From assembly GCF_016679925.1 (NCBI RefSeq), contig NZ_JAEQBW010000003.1:434001-498000 (forward strand): DNA of 64,000 bases, read 5' to 3'. Made by a program: the position numbers and the translations under genes. This DNA comes from Marivirga aurantiaca. Its GTDB lineage: Bacteria > Bacteroidota > Bacteroidia > Cytophagales > Cyclobacteriaceae. Positions 14,728-21,633 of this stretch are shown here, one piece after another. Each line of letters opens with the position of its first letter. The first letter of the stretch is position 1. The notes beneath the pieces are model-generated. The model was not told where the DNA came from and did not search any database. It saw only the letters and a list, made by a program, of their open reading frames with translations.

Positions 14728-14995
14728 TTAGCAATCTAATGGATTTATTATTGTTTCAAAAGCATTTGTAGCAACGTGCGTGTAAACTTCAGTTGTTCTT
14801 GTTGAAGCATGTCCCAGAAATAGCTGGATATATCGTAAATCTGTTCCAGCTTCTAGCAAATGTGTGGCACTGCACCTTCGCGTAGCCGCTACGGCAGAGC
14901 AAGGAAGGAATGTCTGAGCATATGTGGCCTTTTTTGCTGAAGAAAGATGTCAAAGACATTTACCGCTATATTTTAATGCAACATCAACTTTATAG
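14728..14995 (-). pseudogene. Tyrosine recombinase remnant (integron integrase/Xer type)
   Basis: Reading leftward, the C-terminus is well preserved: [30 protein letters not shown] with the catalytic tyrosine, and a [12 protein letters not shown] tail before TAA at 14730. Upstream, after a 35-bp insert, comes HMLRHSF in a shifted frame, the box II half. Further upstream only decayed text such as KYSGKC is readable before similarity stops near 15.0 kb. The protein is therefore missing its N-terminal core-binding domain and is frame-shifted within the active site, so it cannot be functional. Its wording fits integron integrases and XerC/D. Its C-terminus faces the array, the reverse of the usual intI orientation. 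Confidence 0.75.
14869..14903. repeat. 35-bp palindromic insert in recombinase box II
   Basis: Removing these 35 bp joins HMLRHSF directly to ATHLLE, restoring the canonical HxLRHSFATHLLE box. The insert contains the palindrome CGTAGCCGCTACG, flanked by CCTT and AAGG. Its length is not a multiple of three and it brings an in-frame TAG, so it inactivates the gene. Confidence 0.7.
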
Positions 14996-15010
14996 GGTTT
15001 AGCTGTTATT

Positions 15011-15070
15011 AATATTCGTTAGTAATCGCTTACAACCGTTTACAAACGACTACAAAAGACCTCAAACATT
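15011..15070. repeat. 10-bp phased direct repeats
   Basis: Consecutive 10-mers read AATATTCGTT, AGTAATCGCT, TACAACCGTT, TACAAACGAC, TACAAAAGAC and CTCAAACATT. The middle three share TACAA at exact 10-bp spacing, and the first four share CG at the same phase. One-helical-turn phasing suggests a protein-binding array. It lies between the recombinase remnant and ssb. Confidence 0.5.
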
Positions 15071-15171
15071 TATTACCCGACTAGCTTTTGCTCCATCCTG
15101 CACCTTTGTGATGTTGCTGCTGAATAAGTGGCAGCTGAAATAAATAAATGTTTTACTAAAATTTAAAAACC

Positions 15172-15507
15172 ATGTACAATTTAAAAAACAATGTGCAACT
15201 GATTGGGCGACTAGGCGCAAAACCTGAAATCAAAACTTTTGAAAATGGAAAGAAGCTTGCCAACTTTAACCTGGCCACCAATGAAACCTACAAAAACCAA
15301 CAAGGGGAGAAGGTGGAAGAAACCCAATGGCACAGACTTACTGCCTGGGGCAAGATAGCTGAGATTGCAGAGAAGTATACCGACAAAGGGATGGAAGTGG
15401 CTATTTCCGGCAAACTGGTGTACCGAAGCTATGAAGATAAACAAGGGGAGAAGAAGTATGTCACCGACATACAGGTGAATGAGCTTTTGCTTCTCGGAGG
15501 AAAATAA
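15172..15507 (+). CDS. ssb: Short single-stranded DNA-binding protein
   Basis: The 111-residue protein is an OB-fold SSB: NNVQLIGRLGAKPEIKTF, ANFNLATNETY, TQWHRLTAWGKIAEIAEKY, KGMEVAISGKLVYRSYED and VTDIQVNELLLL are the family blocks in order. It stops right after the OB fold, lacking the flexible linker and acidic tail (DDDIPF type) by which the housekeeping SSB recruits partners, so it is probably an accessory paralogue. It follows the recombinase remnant on the opposite strand with 170 bp between it and the phased repeats. SSB is known to bind and restrain folded attC single strands in integrons; a link here is only suggested by position. A terminator follows. Confidence 0.9.
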   Translation: MYNLKNNVQLIGRLGAKPEIKTFENGKKLANFNLATNETYKNQQGEKVEETQWHRLTAWGKIAEIAEKYTDKGMEVAISGKLVYRSYEDKQGEKKYVTDIQVNELLLLGGK

Positions 15508-15532
15508 TCAGCCTTTCCAAATAAATTTCTAC

Positions 15533-15565
15533 CCGCAGAGTTCTGCAAGGGCTCTGCGGATTTTA
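15533..15565 (+). terminator. Terminator after ssb
   Basis: Stem CCGCAGAG / CTCTGCGG with an 11-nt loop followed by ATTTT, starting 26 bp after the ssb stop. Confidence 0.65.
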
Positions 15566-15678
15566 ATAAATAATAAAGCTGTGACTGGCGAGGTATTTTT
15601 GACACGGGACAAGTCTGTGTTATTTATCCAATAGCAGAGCTATTCCATACATTGTGGAAACATCATCTATTGGTACTA

Positions 15679-16782
15679 TTACTCTTCAGTATTTCGGAGG
15701 ATCACATTGATTAATTGATAACCTTCATCAGTTTTCAGGAAGCTTATGTGATCCTGATAGAAATCTCCATCATCAGTGTCATGACTGATCACTAAAGTCA
15801 TTAATGGGTATTTCCAGTCTTTGGCCTGACCACAATTGTTGAAAAATTGGCTGAATTCCCCTGATTCATAATCGTAAATAGTAAGGCCTTCTGTTGAAAT
15901 GAAATAATCGGCACCTTCTTTTTGAGTTTCTTGTAATCTCTTTTTCAATAGGTCAAAATGATCAGCTAGATATTTTTCCTTGGGTTGGCTTACCCATCCT
16001 TCGTTATCCTTCCAGTAATAGATTTCTTTGTAAGAAGCACCAGACAGCTTTTCCATTGAGAGGGAATTGATCAGATTGTTGAAAAGCCAATCCTGGAATG
16101 TTTTTTTGAAATCAATAAAAGAATAATACTGTCCATCTTTAGCAAGATAACTTTCCCGGTTCTGATCAGGATGTACTTCAGCTGTCTTTTCCAGAGAATA
16201 GAAGTCAAGAGCGTTTTCATTCTTAAATTTCTTGATAATGATCTGATTACTGGTATCAATAAGGTAGGTTTTTCCACCCTTCCAACTGTAATGATTGCAG
16301 CCGGAATGCTTTCGTTTTTCCCAGAAATGTTTCCGTGCATTCTTCAGGGCAATTATATATCCATTTCTTACCCTGGATAGTGCATTGTATTCCGCAGGCA
16401 CCACTACTTTCCCCTCGCTGTTCAACATGCCGATGTGCTCAGTCTCCTTATCCTGAAACCTGATGAAGCCTTCGCTCTCACAATCCGCTGAATTGTCTGA
16501 GATAAACAAATCTCCATAAGCTGCAGTTTTGCCGGATTTGGTGAGATAGTAACTTTCATATTCCCCATTTTTCTCTTCCATTACGGCAATAATGTCATCA
16601 AATTTTCTGGCTATGGTAAAGCCCATGAATTTAGGGGTTATTTTTACCTCTCCATTATGATCCTTGAAACCTATATGAGTGGTGTCTGCATTCCAGAAAG
16701 CTTCCCAGCTACTTTTTTGCTGGGCATGGGATTGCACACATAATAGCATTATTATTCCGACAAAGAAAAAACGATTTTTCAT
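15679..16782 (-). CDS. Exported WG-repeat protein
   Basis: The 367-residue protein has a signal peptide (MKNRFFFVGIIMLLCVQSHA, then QQ). The N-terminal half holds WG-repeat-like units: HIGFKDHNGEVKITPKFMGF, a SYYLTKSGK unit and HIGMLNSEGKVVVPAEYNAL. This is a beta-hairpin repeat common in Bacteroidota exported proteins. The C-terminal half (from about residue 200) has no recognised domain. It is probably periplasmic or outer-membrane associated; function unknown. It is isolated, with a long gap upstream. Confidence 0.75.
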   Translation of the reverse strand: MKNRFFFVGIIMLLCVQSHAQQKSSWEAFWNADTTHIGFKDHNGEVKITPKFMGFTIARKFDDIIAVMEEKNGEYESYYLTKSGKTAAYGDLFISDNSADCESEGFIRFQDKETEHIGMLNSEGKVVVPAEYNALSRVRNGYIIALKNARKHFWEKRKHSGCNHYSWKGGKTYLIDTSNQIIIKKFKNENALDFYSLEKTAEVHPDQNRESYLAKDGQYYSFIDFKKTFQDWLFNNLINSLSMEKLSGASYKEIYYWKDNEGWVSQPKEKYLADHFDLLKKRLQETQKEGADYFISTEGLTIYDYESGEFSQFFNNCGQAKDWKYPLMTLVISHDTDDGDFYQDHISFLKTDEGYQLINVILRNTEE

Positions 16783-16904
16783 TCCCGCAAATTTAGGAGA
16801 TTTAATGATATCACTAAGGATTTACTCCACTTCTGCTTTGCTATTAATAATTATTGTTGTTGGGGATTGTGATAAAGGAGGCATGGCAAATTACCATTAA
16901 AAAC

Positions 16905-16937
16905 ATAAAAAAAAGCACTGCCTTTGCAGGCAGCACC
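16905..16937 (-). terminator. Terminator on minus strand
   Basis: Minus-strand stem GCTGCC-TGCAAA-GGCAGTGC followed by a run of eight T. It has no intact minus-strand gene directly upstream; it follows the LytTR-like relic described at 16938-17240. Confidence 0.6.
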
Positions 16938-17240
16938 CTTTCATCACTAACTATCTTGACTAACTGAATAATAGAACTGTAGGTTACACCCAATGTACAT
17001 TTAAATGCTTGAATGGGTAAAAAATTTTCTATTGCCCGGTTATTATGTGTATTTACATGTAATTTATAAAATAATGACCCAATTATGCAATGATTGGTTG
17101 GAACAGGTACCAATAATTTTTTAAAAATAGTACGAAAGCTACTTCCCTTGATGTATATGTCCTGTGAGGAAATTGCGTGAGAGTAAGAGGTAACCTGTTG
17201 ATTTTCAATAGTAAGATGAGCGCTCTTGTGAGATTTAATC
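16938..17240 (-). pseudogene. Possible decayed LytTR-type DNA-binding domain
   Basis: A minus-strand frame without a good start codon reads DIYIKGSS, then YKLHVNTHNNR, LPIQAFKC and TYSSIIQLVKIVSDE. These pieces recall, in order, the LytTR blocks (IFIK, YVKIHTHNNR, LPxxxFxRVHRSYIV..L.KI). Spacing between blocks is wrong and the conserved HRS triad is lost, so if real it is a relic. A minus-strand terminator directly follows. The similarity is by eye only. Confidence 0.35.
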
Positions 17241-17346
17241 TCAGACTTTATATAAATTAATTTCGATCATTGTTTTACAAAGGAATACCTTAATTTTACG
17301 TTCACCTATGTCTGGATGAACTAAAACGCACAGAACCAGCAAACCG

Positions 17347-18450
17347 ATGAAATATTATATCATAGCCGGTGAACGCTCAGGCGATTTGCATGGCGGAAAT
17401 TTGATCAAAGCCTTAAAAAATGCAGATCCGGAAGCTGAGGTTCGCTGTTGGGGTGGCGAAGCCATGCAGAAAGCGGGAGCTGACCTGGTAGTGCATTATA
17501 AAGAAATGGCTTTTATGGGATTTTGGGAAGTATTTACTCATTTGAATACTATTCAAAAGCGGATTAAATTCTGCAAAAAAGATATTCTTGATTATAATCC
17601 AGATGCCCTGATTTTAATAGATTATGCCGGCTTTAATATGAGGATGGCCAAATTTGCCCATCAGAATAACATCCCTACCCATTATTATATTTCTCCTAAA
17701 ATTTGGGCCTGGAACCAGAATCGCGCTTTTAAAATTAAAAAATCAGTGGATTATATGTATGTGATCCTACCTTTTGAGAAGGAGTTTTACAGGAAGTTTG
17801 ACTACGAGGTGGATTATGTTGGTAATCCTTTATTGGATGCCATTAAAGCTTTTGAGCCGGATCAGAATTTTGTAGCCAAACAAATTGAAAAACCAATTAT
17901 TGCTATTCTGCCCGGGAGCAGAAAACAAGAGGTGTTACATATGCTGGCTAAGCTGAAAGCCATAGTGCCCCATTTTCCTGATTATCATTTTATTGTAGCT
18001 GGTGTTTCCAACCTGGAGGCAACATTATATGAAACTGTAATGAACCTGGAAAACGTAAGCCTGGTTTACGATCAGGCCTATGATGTGCTTAATTGTGCCA
18101 CAGCGGCCCTTGTAACCTCCGGAACAGCTACACTTGAAACTGCTTTGTTTGAAGTCCCACAAGTGGTTTGTTACAAAACTAGTGGGGTTTCCTACGCTAT
18201 TGCAAAGCGTCTGATCAAGGTGGATTATATTTCTTTGGTGAACCTCATTTTAAATAAGGAAGCTGTTCGTGAGCTGATTCAGCAGGAGTTTACAGTTGAA
18301 AAGCTGAAGAAAGAACTCCATGCTATTTTACCTGGTCAACCAAAGCGTGAGCAGGTGATTCAGGATTATAAGCAGTTAAAGGAGATATTGGGAGATATGG
18401 AAACTTCGCAAACTTCAGCAAGTCTGATTTACGAGAGGGTGAAGTCTTAG
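17347..18450 (+). CDS. lpxB: Lipid-A-disaccharide synthase
   Basis: The 367-residue protein is LpxB along its length: MKYYIIAGERSGDLHGGNLI (the GExSGD motif), MAFMGFWEV, LIDYAGFNMRMAK, YYISPKIWAWNQNR, VGNPLLD, ILPGSRKQEV and the nucleotide-binding SGTATLETALF segment. It condenses UDP-2,3-diacylglucosamine with lipid X to form the lipid A disaccharide at the inner membrane. This confirms a Gram-negative host. No other lpx gene is in the window. Repetitive palindromes lie downstream. Confidence 0.96.
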   Translation: MKYYIIAGERSGDLHGGNLIKALKNADPEAEVRCWGGEAMQKAGADLVVHYKEMAFMGFWEVFTHLNTIQKRIKFCKKDILDYNPDALILIDYAGFNMRMAKFAHQNNIPTHYYISPKIWAWNQNRAFKIKKSVDYMYVILPFEKEFYRKFDYEVDYVGNPLLDAIKAFEPDQNFVAKQIEKPIIAILPGSRKQEVLHMLAKLKAIVPHFPDYHFIVAGVSNLEATLYETVMNLENVSLVYDQAYDVLNCATAALVTSGTATLETALFEVPQVVCYKTSGVSYAIAKRLIKVDYISLVNLILNKEAVRELIQQEFTVEKLKKELHAILPGQPKREQVIQDYKQLKEILGDMETSQTSASLIYERVKS

Positions 18451-18465
18451 GAGTTATTAATAGAA

Positions 18466-18490
18466 AGTGATGAGTGGAGACACTCACCAC
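18466..18490. repeat. P4 palindrome, copy a
   Basis: GTGATGAGTG-GAGA-CACTCACCAC then GGCA. A half copy (GTGGAGATACTCACCAC) follows at 18500-18516. Confidence 0.6.
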
Positions 18491-18612
18491 GGCAATTTGT
18501 GGAGATACTCACCACTGTAGTTTGCGAAAAGAGGTGGATACAAAGGATAGTTGGCAAAAATGACAATAAACTAGTTGATTAATCAGGTATTATATTAAAA
18601 ATTAAGATAGAA

Positions 18613-18636
18613 GTGGTGAGTGAAGACACTCACCAC
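18613..18636. repeat. P4 palindrome, copy b
   Basis: Perfect 10-bp stem GTGGTGAGTG / CACTCACCAC with loop AAGA, followed by GGCA as in copy a. It lies in the gap between lpxB and the exchanger gene and may act as a transcript end for the convergent pair, but it has no T run. Confidence 0.6.
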
Positions 18637-18739
18637 GGCAGTGAAAGCTAAGAACTTTAATCTGTCTGTAATCAAAATCCCACTAGAAAGCAGTAGTTTC
18701 TTCAAATATTCTGAATTTTAAGAAGATTTATTTTAAACA

Positions 18740-19711
18740 TTATGTTTCATTTCCGATTAAGAAAAGAGTGTATACAATAAATATCAGTAGCAGTAAGCCT
18801 GCTTCCCAGCGATCGAGTTTTCTCTTTTTACCGGTAAACATGGCAATAAAAAGTAAGAAGGTGCCACCCAAAAGCAGGTAGATATCCATATTAAAATTCC
18901 GGTTGTACTCTATCGGGTTAATGAGTGAACTTATTGAAAGGATAAAGAAAATATTGAAAATGTTGGAACCAATAACATTTCCGATGGCTATATCACTGTT
19001 CTTTTTCAATGCAGCCACTACTGAAGTTACCAATTCAGGCAAAGAAGTACCCGCTGCAATAATGGTTAATCCGATAATCTTTTTGCTAATCCCCAATTCG
19101 GTGGCTATTTCTATGGCGTTATCAACAACTAATTTTCCACCGATAACCAGTCCGGCTAATCCAATAATAATCAGGCCCCAGATTTTCCGATTTGACTGAT
19201 TTTCAATAGCGATGGATATTTGTGCGGATTCCAAAGCGATGCCTTCATTTTTCATTTGTTTATACACATAGAATAAGAAGAACCCGAACATGAGTAAAAG
19301 AATGACTCCATCCAGTCTTGAAAGAATGGGGTCGTTCTGCCAAAGGTAAGAGTTGGATAGCCCGAGAATTAATAAAGCAGCTATAAATGATATGGGAATT
19401 TCTTTCCATACGGTACTTGATTGAACAGTGATGGGCAAAATAAGGCCTACAATGCCCAGTATGAAGAATAAATTGAAATTGTTACTACCAATGACATTTC
19501 CAAAAACTATATCCGATTGGTTTTGAAAAGAGCCAATTGAATTCACAACCAATTCGGGAGCAGAGGTGCCAAAGGCCACAATAGTTAAACCGATGGCCAA
19601 ATCAGAAACGCGCTTTTTTTTGGCGAGGGAAGTTGCCCCATTTACCATCCAATCAGCACCTTTTATCAATAGAACAAAACCTAAAATAATGAGTAGGATG
19701 GAAATCGTCAT
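18740..19711 (-). CDS. Calcium/sodium antiporter, CaCA (YrbG-like) family
   Basis: The 323-residue integral membrane protein has the two inverted alpha-repeats of the family: FGTSAPELVVNSIGS with FGNVIGSNNFN in the first half and AGTSLPELVTSVVAA with IGNVIGSNIFN in the second. The acidic residue of each GTS(A/L)PEL motif coordinates the transported cation. It has about ten hydrophobic segments. The likely reaction is exchange of Ca2+ for Na+ or H+ across the inner membrane. The gene is monocistronic. Confidence 0.93.
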   Translation of the reverse strand: MTISILLIILGFVLLIKGADWMVNGATSLAKKKRVSDLAIGLTIVAFGTSAPELVVNSIGSFQNQSDIVFGNVIGSNNFNLFFILGIVGLILPITVQSSTVWKEIPISFIAALLILGLSNSYLWQNDPILSRLDGVILLLMFGFFLFYVYKQMKNEGIALESAQISIAIENQSNRKIWGLIIIGLAGLVIGGKLVVDNAIEIATELGISKKIIGLTIIAAGTSLPELVTSVVAALKKNSDIAIGNVIGSNIFNIFFILSISSLINPIEYNRNFNMDIYLLLGGTFLLFIAMFTGKKRKLDRWEAGLLLLIFIVYTLFLIGNET

Positions 19712-19827
19712 ATTAAGATAATTAGCAGTAATGTAATTCTCTGACCTACGTCAAAGTAAATAATGAGGTTTTTATTCCAATGGAATAAAATTTTAACCTC
19801 TCAAATCCTCAAATGCCTCTAATATAA

Positions 19828-19864
19828 CAAAAAAAGCCCTGATGTTTTTTACAACAGGGCTTTC
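19828..19864 (-). terminator. Terminator after coiled-coil lipoprotein gene
   Basis: Minus-strand AGCCCTG-TTGTAAAAAACA-TCAGGGCT followed by seven T, 23 bp beyond the stop at 19887. Confidence 0.8.
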
Positions 19865-19886
19865 CAGCGATGTGATTTTTATTTTG

Positions 19887-20768
19887 TTATCTGTCTACTT
19901 CAATAACTATGTAATTGGAATCTTTCCAAAACTCCGCTGGGTTTGTAATTCTGAAGCTTTCTATTTTATCGCCTTCTTCAACAAGTTCATAACTCCCCTC
20001 CGGGTGATTGGTGATAAGAGTGGCTTTTTTAGCATCCAGAAAAATAGTCTCCAAATCTGTTTTATCAGTTCTGGTAAATAGAGTGTCAGCTGCATTGGCA
20101 TTGATCACTTTTACTCTGCCTAAACCAATAAATCCGCCTTCTTTAGTCACAATTTCTTTTTCCTGAAGCTCTTTAGATTCACCTACGTAATAATAAGCCC
20201 TGTTTAAATTTCTTCTTAATTCTTCAGAAACAGACACTTCCTCTTCTAGTTGTTGTCCCAACTCGGCCAGTCGTTCTTCCAGGGAAGTGGTAAGTTGAGT
20301 AATTTCTTCTTGTTTATCTATCAAATTCTGGCTTGCTTCCTCCAATCGCTGTTCCAATGCCTCAATTTCCTCACTTTTGGCACCTGATTGTTTACGAAGT
20401 TGGCTCAAAGATCTATCCAGAGCCATTATTTTGTTTCTTGAGTTTTCCATCAAAGTGCGCATATTGGCAATTCTTTGATTGATGGCTTCTGCCACCTCTT
20501 TGTTGTCTACTTCTTCAATGTCTGTTTGTAATGTTGACACCATGGATTGATCAGCAGTAATTTCAGCAAGGTTTTTATCTATTTCTGCCAACCTTTGCTG
20601 ATAGTTCTCAACTGAAGCTTTCCTTTCCTGACTGACTTCCCTGAGAGAATCATTTTGTGCCTTTAATGCGGCATTTTCTGATTTTAATGTTTCATTCTCT
20701 TCTTTTACTTCCGTATTACATGCTGTAAATACAACAAGTAAAGACATTATTATTACTAAATTTTTCAT
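19887..20768 (-). CDS. Coiled-coil lipoprotein
   Basis: The 293-residue protein starts with a lipoprotein signal (IIMSLLVVFTACNTE, cysteine near residue 17). Residues about 22-200 are almost continuous heptad-like coiled coil (ENETLKSENAALKAQNDSLR, then IEALEQRLEEASQNLIDKQE). A small C-terminal domain begins near RNLNRAYYYVGESKELQEKE and contains LGRVKVINANAADTLFTR and a beta-strand end VIEVDR. It probably sits in the periplasm as a structural or envelope-associated factor; no specific role can be given. It is monocistronic with a strong terminator. Confidence 0.75.
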   Translation of the reverse strand: MKNLVIIMSLLVVFTACNTEVKEENETLKSENAALKAQNDSLREVSQERKASVENYQQRLAEIDKNLAEITADQSMVSTLQTDIEEVDNKEVAEAINQRIANMRTLMENSRNKIMALDRSLSQLRKQSGAKSEEIEALEQRLEEASQNLIDKQEEITQLTTSLEERLAELGQQLEEEVSVSEELRRNLNRAYYYVGESKELQEKEIVTKEGGFIGLGRVKVINANAADTLFTRTDKTDLETIFLDAKKATLITNHPEGSYELVEEGDKIESFRITNPAEFWKDSNYIVIEVDR

Positions 20769-21207
20769 TTTTCCCTGTTTTGGTTAATAGTTGGTGATTG
20801 TAGGATGCACCAACGTAATTGTGTTTAATAAGTTGAATAGGAGTGAATTTATTTTTATTGAGGCAATGGTTAAATTGATGGTTTTCAGTGGATTGCCTCA
20901 TCGGGTCGAGTGGGGGCTATTTGGCTTCTTGAGAATTCCTCTTTCCTTGAGTCCGACAAATAAACTATGGTGCCTATACCTAAGGTGGGGATGGCTAAGT
21001 TTTATATTTGATATTTCAATCGGAGAGTATAAAGGTGTAGCTCAACCAACAGATTGCTTCTCATGAATTCCGTTGGCGCGGAATAGCATGCTAGCAATAA
21101 TCAGTGAGATTGAGCTTTGGTCGATTTTAAACTTAAGCACCATTAATTGTCGGGTAAGACTGTTTTTCCAAGACAGGTGTTAAATAAATACTGATGCATG
21201 AAAAATT
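20769..21207. other. Intergenic stretch without recognised features
   Basis: About 440 bp between the coiled-coil lipoprotein gene and the YnfA-like gene. A plus-strand open frame of 91 codons is present but has no protein-like pattern or start context. I see no clear hairpin, repeat or RNA gene here. Confidence 0.4.
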
Positions 21208-21528
21208 CTATCTGGGCATAAACAGGATGATCATGGCACCTATTATACAAACGGATGCTCCAATAATGTCCCATTTGTCAGGAGGTATGTTTTCTACAAA
21301 ATAAAGCCATGACAGAGAAGAAACTATATAAATTCCTCCATATACAGCATAAGCCCTTCCGGCAAATTCGCTTTGGACTTTAGTTAGAAGGAAAGCGAAA
21401 ACCATAAGCGAGAGAATACCGGGGATTACCCAATAAATTGATTTATTTAATCTTAGGTAGAGCCAAAATGTATAACAGCCGAAAATTTCACAAACTGCGG
21501 CAGATAAAAATAAAAGTATGTCTTTCAA
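21208..21528 (-). CDS. YnfA (UPF0060) family membrane protein
   Basis: The 106-residue protein has four hydrophobic segments and YnfA wording: LLFLSAAVCEIFGCYTFWLY, AFLLTKVQSEFAGRAYAVYG, GGIYIVSSLSWLYFVENIPP, DKWDIIGASVCIIGAMIILF. The family is related to small multidrug-resistance proteins; efflux activity is reported for some members but substrate here is unknown. It is monocistronic. Confidence 0.92.
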   Translation of the reverse strand: MKDILLFLSAAVCEIFGCYTFWLYLRLNKSIYWVIPGILSLMVFAFLLTKVQSEFAGRAYAVYGGIYIVSSLSWLYFVENIPPDKWDIIGASVCIIGAMIILFMPR

Positions 21529-21633
21529 TGTCTTGTTTTTTCGAGACCAGTAACTGGATTTTTTACAAAATTGGAATTACTGTTCACAAGGTAAAATTAA
21601 TTCTCTTAATATTGGACATCATCTATTAATAGC

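Noticed and set aside
20791-21066. Plus-strand open frame of 91 codons
   Set aside because: No recognisable domain, unlikely composition and no supporting context.
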